DNA from: Topomyia yanbarensis
Taxonomy: Eukaryota > Arthropoda > Insecta > Diptera > Culicidae
Reading direction: 5' to 3'
NCBI RefSeq assembly: GCF_030247195.1
Contig: NC_080671.1
Span: 429,846,539 to 429,910,538 of the forward strand
Length of the DNA: 64,000 bases
The notes under the pieces are model-generated. The model saw only the letters and a program-made list of their open reading frames with translations. It did no database searches and was not told the origin of the DNA. A program made the translations under genes and the position numbers. Positions 55,501-61,700 of the stretch are shown piece by piece. How positions within the stretch are numbered: the first letter of the stretch is position 1; each line of letters starts with the position of its first letter.

Positions 55501-57012
55501 ATCGACTTACCATCTACGCTATACACGTCCCCTAGTTTTCTACACATTTTTCGGCGTGAAATGATATATATATTCCATTGTTTACTGAGTACCATGGCTC
55601 TCCACTAGAAGCTAATTTTTGTGTGAATCATCCCGTAATAAATATACCATCTCTACTGTTAAAATGTGACAAAAAATTGCCGTGCCGAATTATACGATGC
55701 TAACTTGTTCACTTGCTTAACCATTATATTGATCGAGAAAGACACGCTATTATTTACTAGGAATAAATCCCAGCTCTTGTGCACGAGAACACATGCCATC
55801 GTTCCAAATCGCGCTTCGGAGTTTTTTTATTTAAATTCTATCCTGGTAAAGAACCAGCACGGTAGAGCTAGACACTTGCTTGAATTGTAATCAAAGAGAA
55901 AATAACAAAAAAAGATGCTAATAGAATTGAACAATTTTCCACTAGCATCTAGGGTGGTTTGCCTCTTTAAAACTGGGGGTTGAGAGATGCCTACTCGTAA
56001 GTAAAGCGAAAATTTGGATCGAATCCCAACCAATCGGTTCTACTGAAAAGAGTGACAGTAGAAATAGGATGAAAATGGGTTCGATACTCTGCATTCAAAC
56101 ACACATCGCATGAAATTTCGCGTGCCAGTAGCACTTAATTTCGTTTCAAATACGTGACTCGTTTGTCGGTTGTAATCGCCTCCCTTTTCACATCATTTGT
56201 TATATTTTTTGTTAGATAGCTAGAGCCGGTCGTGGCACATAAAACTAACCCAGTTTCCACCAGTATTTAATTACACTGAAAAATCTAACCATCACACACG
56301 TACCTTGCAAGTTATTGTCATTTTCTTCTCAAACTCCTGCTTGACGATATTGTGCTTCTCAACCAGTGCCTTATAGTCGTCCTGCTGTTTGCGCAGCTTG
56401 GCCTCGGACTTTTCGATCTCTTTGGCCGAATTGTCCTTGCGAGCCTTCTCCAGCTCCTGCAACCGAGTATTGTAGACATCCTTCGCTTTCCCCACAGCCA
56501 CGGTAGATTCCTTCATGGCCTAATAGGATAAAGTTGAGTGACATTTCAATTAAATTGCATAACATTCGCCTCCCCTCCCCGTCCCTCATCACTGTTATTC
56601 AATTGGATTTACATGCACTGCCATTGACAGGCTAATATTGATCCATTAAGCTCCACCGATTACTTACCTGAACCGCATCCTGAGTGCTGGATTCCTCCTC
56701 CTTGACCGTTTTGTGCTTCTTGTGCAGTTCCTCTGCGTATTTGTTGATGTTCTTAACTAAATCGCTCAGCTTCTGCACCTTGGCCGAGTGCAGCTCCGAC
56801 AGCCGCTCGGTCGTGGACTTGAGGATAATCCAGAGCGGAGAAAATGTGCCACCCCCGCTGGAACCGGCTTTGTTCGCTAGCTTGGCCAGCAGCTTCGAGT
56901 TGTACTCCTCCAGGTTGGACCGCTCGCGGAAGTATTCCGCCAGTTCTTTGGTTGCCGAGAGGCCATATTTCATGTTCTGGTACAGCACCTCGTAGCCATT
57001 GTTTTTGTCGCC
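13439..57012 (-). CDS. FCHo: FCHo (FCHO1/2-type muniscin): F-BAR and mu-homology endocytic adaptor, 15 exons, first coding exon not in window
   Basis: Exons, 5' to 3' on the minus strand: 57012-56668, 56519-56304, 47255-47157, 47067-46971, 46525-45917, 43314-43099, 27160-27052, 26951-26776, 26708-26536, 15383-15034, 14976-14801, 14735-14555, 14497-13988, 13921-13692, 13560-13439. Together they give 3609 nt and 1202 aa with every phase closing. FCHo proteins bend plasma membrane with the N-terminal F-BAR dimer, activate AP-2 through the linker and bind cargo or Eps15/intersectin through the C-terminal mu-homology domain at nascent clathrin pits. Visible residues 1-260 are F-BAR ([20 protein letters not shown]). 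253-527 are low complexity. 585-680 hold the linker block ([31 protein letters not shown]). 681-860 are Ser/His/Gln rich. About 890-1170 are the mu-homology domain ([25 protein letters not shown]). The first visible codon is Gly after an AG acceptor, so the usual M...FW start exon lies upstream of 64000 or was missed. The protein is longer than vertebrate FCHO2 (about 810 aa) because of linker exons. Confidence 0.93.
13692..13921 (-). CDS. FCHo: FCHo exon: mu-homology domain, last part
   Basis: 230 nt, phase 2 to 1. The acceptor is CGAACAACAG|G and the donor TTTCGG|GTAAGG. It encodes [20 protein letters not shown], then [15 protein letters not shown] and [20 protein letters not shown], near-identical in pattern to the FCHO2 C terminus. 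Confidence 0.94.
13988..14497 (-). CDS. FCHo: FCHo exon: mu-homology domain core
   Basis: 510 nt, phase 2 to 2. The acceptor is CTATTTTTCAG|G and the donor GCATG|GTAAGG. It encodes [78 protein letters not shown] and [18 protein letters not shown], the core beta-sheet of the muniscin mu-homology domain. Confidence 0.95.
14555..14735 (-). CDS. FCHo: FCHo exon: entry to mu-homology domain
   Basis: 181 nt, phase 1 to 2. The acceptor is TTGTATTTTTCAG|TT and the donor TTCAG|GTAGGA. It encodes [34 protein letters not shown] and [19 protein letters not shown], aligning with VGVSRGPSPVSLG...DTLPVAVALTESVNAYFK of FCHO2. Confidence 0.93.
14801..14976 (-). CDS. FCHo: FCHo exon: linker
   Basis: 176 nt, phase 2 to 1. 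The acceptor is CACCTTCCAG|C and the donor CTGCTG|GTAAGA. It encodes [20 protein letters not shown], then [18 protein letters not shown] and [10 protein letters not shown]. The earlier CTAG at 14993 would give the wrong frame, so CCAG is chosen. Confidence 0.85.
15034..15383 (-). CDS. FCHo: FCHo exon: His/Ser-rich linker
   Basis: 350 nt, phase 0 to 2. The acceptor is CTACGACACAG|GGC and the donor TCCAA|GTAAGT. It encodes [20 protein letters not shown], then a His/Gln/Ser/Asn-rich stretch ending [10 protein letters not shown]. It joins the next exon through a 57-nt intron with a good branch-like CTAAT. Confidence 0.85.
15384..17259. other. FCHo intron, no gene recognised
   Basis: Short AT-rich open frames only. 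No FCHo-like exon with matching phase was found here and no clear repeat boundary was seen. Confidence 0.5.
17741..18414. mobile_element. 674-bp near-perfect foldback
   Basis: Two arms of about 330 bp (17741-18073 and 18085-18414) are close reverse complements: ATTAGACCTCTCCACATTTT at the left end and its complement at the right, GGCCCTACATGCCAACATAT and its complement near the centre. It is flanked on both sides by ACAC. It has no coding sequence and would form a long RNA hairpin from the FCHo pre-mRNA. Confidence 0.8.
18430..20598 (-). pseudogene. Degenerate non-LTR (Jockey/CR1-type) reverse transcriptase
   Basis: Minus-strand frames in order: EN-RT linker (20548-20171, [20 protein letters not shown]), then with stops [20 protein letters not shown] and [20 protein letters not shown], then [34 protein letters not shown], then after a 190-bp interruption (about 19440-19635) [40 protein letters not shown], then [11 protein letters not shown] and [15 protein letters not shown]. 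The segment carrying the F/YADD catalytic box is deleted between INDM and LNISKTKY, so it is dead. It appears to have inserted into the transposase pseudogene. Confidence 0.8.
20929..21339. mobile_element. hAT-like MITE inside the transposase pseudogene, reiterated CCAGATTTTT word
   Basis: Ends CAGCGTTGCCAATG and (complement) CAGTGGTGCCACTA. Flanking 8-mers CACTCGAG and CACACGGG match at 6 of 8. Removing the element and one 8-mer rejoins the transposase frame as [15 protein letters not shown], which supports the insertion. Its left half shares the NTTGCCAA(T/C)NTTCCAG start with 2297-3047. Confidence 0.65.
21820..21985 (+). mobile_element. tRNA-derived SINE, intact insertion
   Basis: Pol III A box TAGCGTAGTTGG and B box GGTTCGATTCC in correct order. 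A tRNA-unrelated body (CTAACCCGAAAAGAGACGAA) and an A-rich tail follow. It is flanked by the 12-bp duplication AAAGGTATTGAA (21808-21819 and 21986-21997). It is of the kind abundant in culicine mosquitoes. I do not name the family. Confidence 0.85.
22470..24840 (+). pseudogene. Degenerate I-group non-LTR retrotransposon with RNase H
   Basis: Plus-strand pieces in several frames: [93 protein letters not shown] (the YADD box reads PADD), [19 protein letters not shown], then an RNase H-like domain ([44 protein letters not shown]) and a terminal CCHC-like segment ([19 protein letters not shown]). It ends near AATAAAGTTTTGATATAAC. RNase H after RT is known for the I/R1/LOA group. Stops and frameshifts disable it. 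Confidence 0.8.
24841..25427. other. Unassigned stretch
   Basis: One 97-codon plus frame (24962-25255, [16 protein letters not shown]) without recognised motifs. It is possibly the flank or 5' part of another retroelement. Confidence 0.3.
25428..25527. repeat. 100-bp palindromic MITE-like element
   Basis: Left CCGATTTCTTCACCCTCGCT, right AGCGAGGGTGAAGAAATCGG, with an inner pair AAACCAGGTTTAAAC / GAACCTGGTTTAAAA. Confidence 0.65.
26103..26172. repeat. Short stem-loop
   Basis: CCGTGATCCGCATAACAGTC pairs with GACTGTTATGCGTATCACGG across a loop of about 30 nt with one mismatch. It lies in the intron 360 nt upstream (genomic) of an FCHo exon. Confidence 0.5.
26536..26708 (-). CDS. FCHo: FCHo exon: AP-2-activator linker, part 2
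   Basis: 173 nt, phase 1 to 0. The acceptor is ATTTTTTTTCAG|AT and the donor TCGGGG|GTAAGT. It encodes [31 protein letters not shown] and [19 protein letters not shown], matching [20 protein letters not shown]...IEIKP...SLDELKVSIGNITLSP of FCHO2. Confidence 0.93.
26776..26951 (-). CDS. FCHo: FCHo exon: AP-2-activator linker, part 1
   Basis: 176 nt, phase 2 to 1. The acceptor is CTGTTCCGCAG|C and the donor AAAAGTA|GTAAGA. It contains [19 protein letters not shown], the strongly conserved DVDEEGYSIKP motif of the FCHO linker that is known to relieve AP-2 autoinhibition. Confidence 0.92.
27052..27160 (-). CDS. FCHo: FCHo exon: basic linker
   Basis: 109 nt, phase 1 to 2. The acceptor is GTCAACAG|TT and the donor GACGC|GTAAGT. 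It encodes [20 protein letters not shown] followed by [16 protein letters not shown]. The basic-then-acidic layout parallels KPRKRKTFALPGIIKKEKD in FCHO2. Confidence 0.88.
27161..29938. other. FCHo intron, no gene recognised
   Basis: AT-rich. Only a short tetranucleotide-like tract (CTACCTACCTATCTATCTA near 27630) stands out. Open frames here are short and motif-free. Confidence 0.5.
29939..30028. mobile_element. 90-bp hairpin MITE, copy 2
   Basis: Near-perfect palindrome starting GGGGCCCTATTCTCACAGTC and ending with its complement, about 90% identical to 11077-11162. Confidence 0.75.
30890..31275 (-). repeat. Dispersed repeat with coding-like minus frame, copy 1
   Basis: Partner of 51330-51720. 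Shared blocks include GAGGGTTGAGAATTG, GTTGCAAATAAGTAGCAGT-like and GGGGAAGACGCATGGTCTTG. The minus strand is open for 88 codons here ([18 protein letters not shown]), and the second copy has lost the frame. It could be part of a retrotransposon ORF1; the family is not recognised. Confidence 0.5.
31388..32099. mobile_element. 712-bp non-autonomous DNA element with TIRs of about 45 bp
   Basis: The left end TGCCTTTCTCATATAAAGAA runs to GCAATCACTCTAAAAATCGA. The right end is its inverted counterpart (TCGATTTTTAGAGTGATTGC ... GGAGAAAGACA). There is no open frame of note. A solo end lies at 7378. Confidence 0.7.
32100..33079. other. FCHo intron, no gene recognised
   Basis: 32330-32530 repeats ACCAT/ATGGT-rich words (AAAACACCATAAAATGG, CACCATGCAGTGG) in both orientations. 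Otherwise nothing recognised. Confidence 0.35.
33080..33690 (+). pseudogene. Jockey-type non-LTR RT fragment
   Basis: Plus strand: [20 protein letters not shown], then in another frame [19 protein letters not shown] (catalytic ADD reads AED), [35 protein letters not shown] and [20 protein letters not shown]. This is RT palm and thumb only, 5' and 3' truncated, with several frameshifts. Confidence 0.75.
33885..34448. mobile_element. TIR element carrying a mariner insertion
   Basis: Inverted ends ACTTCGTCTCATCAGAATCC (left, 33905) and its complement (34411-34430), with outer sequence resembling TTATGGAATTTGCG. It shares its end sequence with 35060-35183 and with the palindrome at 40292-40468. 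Confidence 0.6.
33940..34290 (+). pseudogene. Internally deleted mariner transposase remnant
   Basis: Plus strand: [33 protein letters not shown] (the DETW motif holds a catalytic Asp in mariner), then a jump to the C-terminal [18 protein letters not shown] with stop. The right end GATTTATTGAACGACCCTCG resembles a mariner terminus. The middle of the catalytic domain is deleted. Confidence 0.7.
35060..35183. repeat. Partial copy of the 34345-34448 element end
   Basis: CCGTTTTTGGAGCTAGCGTA ... GTTCTGATGACGCGAAGTCG matches the right portion of 33885-34448. No left end is seen. Confidence 0.55.
35229..35340. repeat. CTACGGAT word repeat, possible truncated hAT-like element
   Basis: It begins CAGGGTGACCAACCCTACGG and reiterates CTACGGA/TCCGTAG about five times. 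There is no matching right end. It is grouped with the word-repeat elements by architecture only. Confidence 0.4.
36031..36942. mobile_element. 912-bp element with TAGGGGAAAGTGAGGC TIRs
   Basis: Left TAGGGGAAAGTGAGGCAATA and right TATTGCCTCACTTTCCCCTA are exact inverted repeats of 18-20 bp. GGGGCAATATGA and GAGGTAATATGAGCA recur inside. There is no coding capacity. Confidence 0.7.
37012..38289. mobile_element. TAGKGGAACC-ended TIR element containing a LINE 3' end
   Basis: Left TAGTGGAACCTGGGGCTATT and right AATAGCCCCGGGTTCCCCTA are inverted repeats with two mismatches. Inside, GGGGGTAATTCGAACC and GAATTACCCCTAC reiterate the same word. It starts 70 bp from the previous element and has the same TAGGGGAA-like start. 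Confidence 0.65.
37510..37975 (+). pseudogene. 3' end of a Jockey-type LINE
   Basis: The plus frame [40 protein letters not shown], then ending [10 protein letters not shown] is the conserved C terminus of Jockey-like ORF2. It ends in an AATACAATACAATAC tail of the kind many of these elements carry. It is nested in the TIR element 37012-38289. Confidence 0.75.
38731..38815. mobile_element. hAT-type 5' end, right end not found
   Basis: CAGTGGTTTTCAACCGGGGG is a textbook hAT terminus. GGGGTGAATTCACCCC and GGGGGTGAATTATG follow as word repeats. The far end could not be located. Confidence 0.5.
39566..39866. mobile_element. 301-bp hAT-like MITE with GTGGGTAG word repeats
   Basis: Ends CAGGGCTGGCGGAAAGCG and (complement) CAGGGGCGACGAAACAG, flanked by the perfect 8-bp duplication CTTTCGAC (39558-39565, 39867-39874). 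GTGGGTAG/CTACCCAC recurs near both ends. Confidence 0.85.
40292..40468. mobile_element. 177-bp near-perfect palindromic MITE, TA target site
   Basis: CTCAGTTGCGTTTCGGCTTC ... GAAGCCGAAACGCAACTGAG with arms of about 75 bp, including TTTCTGATGAGGCGAAGCCG. TA flanks on both sides (40290-40291, 40469-40470). Confidence 0.8.
40551..40920 (-). mobile_element. tRNA-headed SINE-like repeat
   Basis: On the minus strand the head reads TGGTTGAGTGGC (A box-like) ... GGGTTCAATTCC (perfect B box form GGTTCAATTCC), followed by about 300 nt of body ending near CCGGCGCCGG. The long open frames across this stretch (143 and 141 codons on plus) are incidental. A partial copy is at 52585-52732. Confidence 0.65.
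41250..41690 (+). pseudogene. I-group LINE C-terminal fragment
   Basis: Plus strand [18 protein letters not shown] (RNase H edge), [17 protein letters not shown] and [17 protein letters not shown] followed by RGASFW, matching the CxCxxGYxDxxHxV C-terminal finger seen in the LINE at 22470-24840. It is a different subfamily and frameshifted. Confidence 0.65.
42016..42338. mobile_element. 323-bp MITE with TAGGGTGATGAGCCTATTT TIRs
   Basis: Left TAGGGTGATGAGCCTATTTT and right AAATAGGCTCATCACCCTA are inverted repeats of 19 bp. TAGGG start as in 36031 and 37012. Confidence 0.75.
43099..43314 (-). CDS. FCHo: FCHo exon: Asn/Gly-rich optional cassette
   Basis: 216 nt, phase 1 to 1. It encodes [17 protein letters not shown] through a run of Asn and Gly to [12 protein letters not shown]. 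The acceptor is CGAACTGCCAG|GA after a T-rich tract and the donor AAAT|GTAAAT, which is weak on the exon side. Inclusion and skipping both keep the frame (junction residue Phe or Val in the next exon). It is supported by phase, open frame and position. The real exon edges are less certain than for the others. Confidence 0.65.
43315..44744. other. FCHo intron, no gene recognised
   Basis: No recognisable element or exon. AT-rich open frames only. Confidence 0.45.
44745..44919. mobile_element. 175-bp Harbinger-like MITE
   Basis: Ends AGCGGACCCTACACGAG and (complement) AGCGGACTCTACACGAG, flanked by TTA on both sides (44742-44744, 44920-44922), the 3-bp target typical of PIF/Harbinger. The interior is rich in ATATTGA. 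Confidence 0.75.
45917..46525 (-). CDS. FCHo: FCHo exon: low-complexity linker cassette (Ser/Thr/Pro then poly-Gln)
   Basis: 609 nt, phase 1 to 1. The acceptor is CGACCACAG|AG and the donor CAGG|GTAATT. It starts [13 protein letters not shown], which still follows the family, then runs through about 110 residues rich in Ser/Thr/Pro/Ala to a Gln/Asn/His block ([11 protein letters not shown]) and [13 protein letters not shown] recall no vertebrate counterpart for most of it. Its symmetric phase means it can be skipped without a frameshift, but skipping would also remove the conserved EFIELDL. Confidence 0.85.
46971..47067 (-). CDS. FCHo: FCHo exon: end of F-BAR
   Basis: 32 codons plus 1 nt, phase 0 to 1. 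The acceptor is CCCACGAACAG|GTC and the donor CCAG|GTAAGT. It encodes [20 protein letters not shown], then NKYTGLEKP, the counterpart of QVHEEF...LIQKFAESKGTGKERP. Confidence 0.92.
47157..47255 (-). CDS. FCHo: FCHo exon: F-BAR helix
   Basis: 33 codons, phase 0 to 0. The acceptor is CTTTTCCAG|CGC and the donor CAG|GTAGGT. It encodes [19 protein letters not shown] and ends NFDLVGQ, matching the FQDIEETHLIHIKEI segment of FCHO2. It lies 9 kb from the previous exon. Confidence 0.92.
47843..49462 (-). mobile_element. Poly(A)-ended element, full-length copy with one repeat unit
   Basis: Minus orientation: 5' end at 49462 (CCTTCCCCTAGGTTGACGGG), then a conserved block of about 150 bp (TTGCAAACATCATCAAGCAG, CCTCGATAGTGGTGCATCGA), a 650-bp central segment with open frames of 134 and 150 codons, one unit of the GATCGCG-rich repeat (48000-48640), a 3' module (GTATGAAACCCGCTAGCCAC ... 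CCCTAGTTGCACATAGGGGG) and a short A run. It is flanked by ATTGACAA (47835-47842 and 49463-49470). The proteins are not recognised. Confidence 0.65.
49471..51329. other. FCHo intron, no gene recognised
   Basis: AT-rich, no open frame above 60 codons and no repeat that I could pair within the window. Confidence 0.5.
51330..51720 (-). repeat. Dispersed repeat, copy 2
   Basis: Diverged partner of 30890-31275 in the same orientation, sharing GAGGGTTGAGAATTG and GGAAAACGCATGATCTTG-like blocks. No open frame remains. Confidence 0.5.
52585..52732 (+). repeat. Fragment of the SINE-like repeat of 40551-40920, inverted
   Basis: Matches the body in opposite orientation (complement ACTACTGCGCACTCCACAAG, GGAAAGGAAAGGAATGTTAG, GCGCCGGACAGGCC). 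It lacks the tRNA-like head. Confidence 0.6.
53811..54070. mobile_element. hAT-type element end with GCGGACCCC repeats
   Basis: Starts CAGCGGTTCTCAACCTTG, a standard hAT terminus, then reiterates GATCGCGGACCCCTT-like words and ends around GGCCCCCTAGGGGTC. The right terminus appears truncated, with no 8-bp duplication. Confidence 0.6.
54795..55130 (-). mobile_element. Poly(A)-ended element, 5'-truncated copy
   Basis: Shares the 3' module with 59716 (complement of CCTACTGGAACTGTAGAG, ATGTGCGGGCGTAGGG) and part of one GATCGCG unit, then stops. A run of A (minus) is at 54795-54802. It contains a perfect 38-bp inverted duplication. Confidence 0.65.
54912..54992. repeat. Perfect 38-bp-arm palindrome
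   Basis: GAATATCACATTCAGAATCG ... is exactly complemented across a 5-nt loop (CCTAA). The related element at 59716 has only one arm (GATTCTGAATGTGATATTC), so this copy gained the second arm. Confidence 0.85.
55131..56303. other. FCHo intron, no gene recognised
   Basis: Nothing recognised on either strand. Frames such as 55666-55890 and 55827-56033 lack motifs. Confidence 0.45.
56304..56519 (-). CDS. FCHo: FCHo exon: F-BAR coiled coil
   Basis: 72 codons, phase 0 to 0. The acceptor is CTATTAG|GCC and the donor AAG|GTACGT. It encodes [20 protein letters not shown] through [13 protein letters not shown], a charged helix typical of F-BAR helix 3. The intron to the previous exon is 148 nt. Confidence 0.92.
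56668..57012 (-). CDS. FCHo: FCHo exon: F-BAR helices 1-2
   Basis: 115 codons, phase 0 to 0. The acceptor is TTTTTCACTCCTGCAG|GGC and the donor CAG|GTAAGT. It encodes [54 protein letters not shown] and [18 protein letters not shown], colinear with vertebrate FCHO. It begins exactly where the family reads FW-GEKN, so a tiny upstream exon encoding about ten residues is expected. Confidence 0.93.
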
Positions 57013-58129
57013 CTGCAGGAGTGAAAAAGGAAAACGGAAATTTGTGATTAACCAGCTGTGTCAAAATGAATTACTATCGGTGAAACCGTGAATAAATTAA
57101 ACTTGATTCATAATATACCACATTCGAAACAGAGTGTCGCTAATTCTCCTTCGCATTTTTTTCATTCACAAGTGTAACGTGTAGCTGTACCTACTAACGG
57201 GCAACAACAAACACCTATACTCAGTTATTTATAAACAAATCCAGACCGTCTCGTCGGTCAATTCACCCCTGCAGTGGAAGTTCATGTTTTCCACCTTCGC
57301 CTGTGCGCCAGACGTCAATGAAAGAAAGAAAAAAAATACGGCAATGAGCCGCATAGGGAAAAGTTGTAGCACACATCCAAAAATGGTTTAACGGCTGTAT
57401 TTATATCTACTGTCGTCGTCGGCTTGAGTCACCATCACTATCCCATAATATCTTCTTTCAGGAACGTCTGGCTAAACGACTGCAGTGTGTGGTTCTTGGA
57501 AAGCAAAAAAAGAAACACATTCTACAACGTTCTTCATGCTTGCATGCCCCCAGTCCAACGTAAACATGAATACTAGGTATGGACGATAAACAGAGATAAT
57601 CGAGGACGAAATGAGGACAACTGTCGACGTGGAGTCACAGGTTTTTCCTCTTCAGCGAGAGAGCACTGCTGGCGCTGACAGTGATGCTGGCTGATGATGT
57701 CGTCGTCGCCGGCAGAGTTTGTTTTGGTTTTGGTTACATATATACATACATGCATTTAGAACATTGTGGCCGCATTTCACGTTGCGGATTCTAAAAGTAC
57801 CACATCCGGTTTGTCTGATGATCTTGATTGAGTCTAGAGTGCCCAGAGTCGGCTTTTGTACATTACAGTACAGTTACCAGTTGGTTGGTCAATGCTGCGA
57901 AGCATCTAAAACATGACGTAGATCGCTAACATAAAAACGCGCGACATTAAGTGGGATTCCATCAAGGTGCATATCAAAAATATTTTCCGGGAACCTTTTG
58001 CAGGTCTTTATAAATTTTGTTTCTGTGTAAATGATTTTTATTATACAAATGTGTTATAACGATCCTAGAAAATGTTTTAAATTAAAAATACTTATATTAC
58101 AGAAAGACTTACACATTTCTCTCCTAGCA
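57013..58129. other. FCHo intron upstream of the first visible exon
   Basis: Searched for the missing start exon (M...FW before GT). The only near candidate, minus-strand ATG near 57284 (MNFHCR), does not fit. Otherwise unassigned. Confidence 0.45.
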
Positions 58130-58470
58130 TACACGGAAAAAAAATCCGTTCACAAATTCATGAACGTTCATAAATTCATTCTATTCATGTTATCATGATA
58201 TTTTATTTTAAAGCTTACTTTCAAAGAATAATGTAACTAATGTTCATGATATCAGCAGTTTTACCATGGTATTCTCTTCGTCTTATGGTGATCTATTATT
58301 TTTTGGTTACTAACGATTTTTTTACTCATCAAAAATGATTCCACGAATAATACTCCGAATTTTGTGAAAGAGTTCACGTAAAAATTTCATTGCCATGTTG
58401 CATTATATTGTAAATGATTAGAAATATCTACTAAATATCACAAGCACGCAAATAGATGCAAGATAGATCG

Positions 58471-58761
58471 TAAATCATGTACTAGGAATCATGAACCAGT
58501 TCACGAATACATGAATAATATTTTATGATTTCGTGAACTTTTTCGCGAAAACGAATGATAAGTTGTGACTATTATACTAGGTATCATGAACCAGTTCACG
58601 AATACATGAATAATATTTTATGATTTCGTGAGCTATTTCACGAGCACGGATATTGAACCGTAACTAATATATTAGGGATCATGAACCAGTTCACGAATAC
58701 TTGAATAATATTTGATGGTTTTGTAAACCATTTCACGAGCATGGATATTGGATCTTGACTA
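58471..58761. repeat. 95-bp tandem repeat, left part
   Basis: ATGAACCAGTTCACGAATAC starts at 58491, 58586 and 58681, exactly 95 bp apart. The array is broken at 58762 by an insertion and resumes at 63045 (ATAAATTAGTTCACGAGG at 63061). It is part of a larger TTCATGAA-rich region, about 58130-63290. Confidence 0.85.
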
Positions 58762-61700
58762 CAGGTATACCTCGATAGTACGTACATTTTGTCTCGATAG
58801 TACGTACACCTACCAACATTTTTTTCGGTTGATTTTATAAACTTCAACAAAATGCGACACATTTTATAGAATTTTGCCGGGTTCCATGTTACTTCTACCT
58901 ACTTTGGAGATGTTATGTCAAGAGTTCTGTACTACTCAGAGTAGTTCTGCAAACTCCAGCAAAGTATTCCAAAGTTTAAGTAAACCATAAATTAATCATG
59001 AAATTCTACCTAGTATGAAAATAATCCTACGAGCTTTAGGGACGTCCTACAAGTATCTTGAAAGTCTTATAATTTTTTAGGAGCTTGCTAACTTACAAGG
59101 AAATCCTTAGAACTTCAGACAATTTGTACGATATTCCTAACATTTATAGTTTATTTTTTGTCAAACATCAGAGAATCTCAATGAGCTTTAAGGATGACAA
59201 TTCAACGGTTGTATAAAATTTAGGAAATTACTTCAAACTTCAGAAAAGTTTCATGCACTCAAACATTTTATATAAACAGCAGAGTGTTCAAGATATTCAC
59301 TCATCTTTTACCAAATTCGGGGTAAATCTGCCAACCTCAAAAAATTCTACGATCGTGACCGAAATCTTTAGAACTTCTGGAAAGTTTACGAAATTTCAAG
59401 AGTATTTAAAGGATTTATGAAAAAAATTCCAACATCAAGGGGTGTCTTCAAGTTTTACAATATTATTTCAAACAAATAAATTACAACGAACCTCAAGTAC
59501 ATTTCCGAAACTCCCAGTTAACATCACAAAATTAGGAAAGTTTGACCAAAAACTTTTGCATGCAAGTACGGTATGTCTCACAAGTATCAGAGAAGTATTA
59601 CTAACTTCGAAGTAACCGGTAAAATTTAAAGAAATTTTTCTGAAGATCAAAAATGATTTTAAGGTATACTATCTAGAGCAATGATAACACGATTTTTGCT
59701 AATTGATTTTCAAATTTTTTTTCGGGAGTTGTCCTACTGGAGCTGTAGAGCTAGTTTCTCGGAAGGGCTCCCCGTCAGAATCACATACTACAATTTGCAG
59801 GCGAGACAGGCAATGTCGCCCACTAAAACACTGCATTAGGCCAATTGTAGCGGGCCGTGATTCTGAATGTGATATTCATTGTACGGTTCAGGTATGTGCG
59901 GGCGTAGGGACTCGCGATCGCGTGTATCATCGCGAAGAGCTCGAGCATTTGTAGTTAACGTGTTCGATCGCGTGTGCGGTTGTATGTCGCGTGTGCGTTT
60001 GTATGTCGCGTGTGCTAACGTGTATGTAACATCGCGTGTATAAATTCTATTTTATAACCGTGTGCCTTTCGCATATTCGCGTGTGTTCTTGGATAATCGC
60101 GCGCGGACAGTGAGTCTAATACTTTATTTTTTGGTGTACTGCTAAGATGCTAAAAGAGTGTGGGATCTTCCATATCACTAGAGTGCCCGGTGATGTCGCC
60201 ATGGAACGTGTTGTCTAGTGGATATGCGCTTTTTTTGTCCTACTGAATGTATGGACCTAAGTTATTAGGACAGAGAGTAATGGTTTCCGGACGTGACCGA
60301 TTCATGAGCGTGCGCAAACGGACGTTTGTAGGTTCGTGTTTGAGACAGCGTTTAAAACTTCGTGAGTGCTAAACGTTCTCCTCATTACCGGGGTGTTATT
60401 AGGTTTGCGCGATCGCGAACGTAGGTGTGCGTTGTTAATCGCGAAGGGCTTAAGCGTTCGTACGTTAACGTGTTTGTCACGTGTGCTCGCGTTCATGTGA
60501 CTTCGCGTGTGGATTTTGTAACCGTGTGGCATTTCCTATATACGCGTGCGTTCTTGGATGGTCACGCGGACCTTCATTCTGATAGTTAGTTTTTGGTGTA
60601 CAATTCACATTCTAACAGGGAGTAAGTTACCCCATATCACTAGATTCCTCGGTCATGTCGCCATGTAACGTGGATATGTGAACTTTCTTTTTTAATTGAT
60701 CCAATTGAAGGCATGGGCCTAGTCTGCTGATATCAAGGATAGAAACATCCGGAAGTGACCGATTCATGATCGTGCGAGTGCGAGAGTTTTTAGGTTCACG
60801 CTTGAGATCGCGTTTGAAAATTTATAGGAGCTGAGACATTCACTTTATAACTGGGATGTAATCATGTTTATTAGATCGCGGGTGTATATGCCGGGGATGA
60901 TCGCGAAGGGCTCAAGCATTTGTATATTAACGTGTTTGTCACGTGTATATGACTTCGCGTGTATAATTTTGATTTTATAATGATGTAGCGTGTATTCTTA
61001 TTTGATCGCGCGTGGACCGTGAATCTGATGCTTATTTTTTTGTGTATGGTACAGATGGTAGTTCGTTTCCCAATATCACTTAAGTTCCAGGTCATGTAAC
61101 CATGGGACGTGTTGTTTAGTGAATATGAGCGTCACTTTTTTGATTGGTTCAACTGAAGACATTAGTCCAGACTGGTAAAACTTTCGGACGTGACAGTTTC
61201 ATGATCGCGCGAGTGGTGGGTTAATGTTTGAGACCGCGTTTGGAAGTTTAAAGATGCTACGTTTACTTAACTACCGGGGTGTTTTCATGTAGGCGAAATC
61301 GCGGGCGTAAGCATATGTGGATTATTGCAATTGCATGGTCGCGTTTGTGGCCAGGTTTGTGTTATCTCGAAGGCCACAAGCGTTTGTACCTATATGAGTA
61401 TAGATAGCGTATAGTAGAGATAGGCTAATAAAAGGAATCATAACATGCCGAATAAAGAAAAAAAGATGCAAAGAACTTGACTAGAAGTGTATAAATTGAA
61501 CAATACTATTTTGGTATACATAAATAATGGAAAAGCAAACTAATGGATGTACAAAAGAAACAGACTAATGAAGTAGAATAGAAAAACACATGTAACATGC
61601 AATCAAACTCGACTAAATGCAGCAAATGTTGTATATTTAACATTAACGACAATTGCATGCTGTTAGACTTTCATCATGCTATGCTGGCCGGGAATGGATG

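Noticed and set aside
57255..57290. Minus-strand ATG followed by a GT (MNFHCR) as FCHo first exon
   Set aside because: The family needs an aromatic-rich start ending FW before the Gly. This peptide does not match and the donor is poor.
58471..58761. Evenly spaced repeats, considered as a CRISPR array
   Set aside because: The whole 95-bp unit repeats without unique spacers, and the genome is eukaryotic. It is a satellite.
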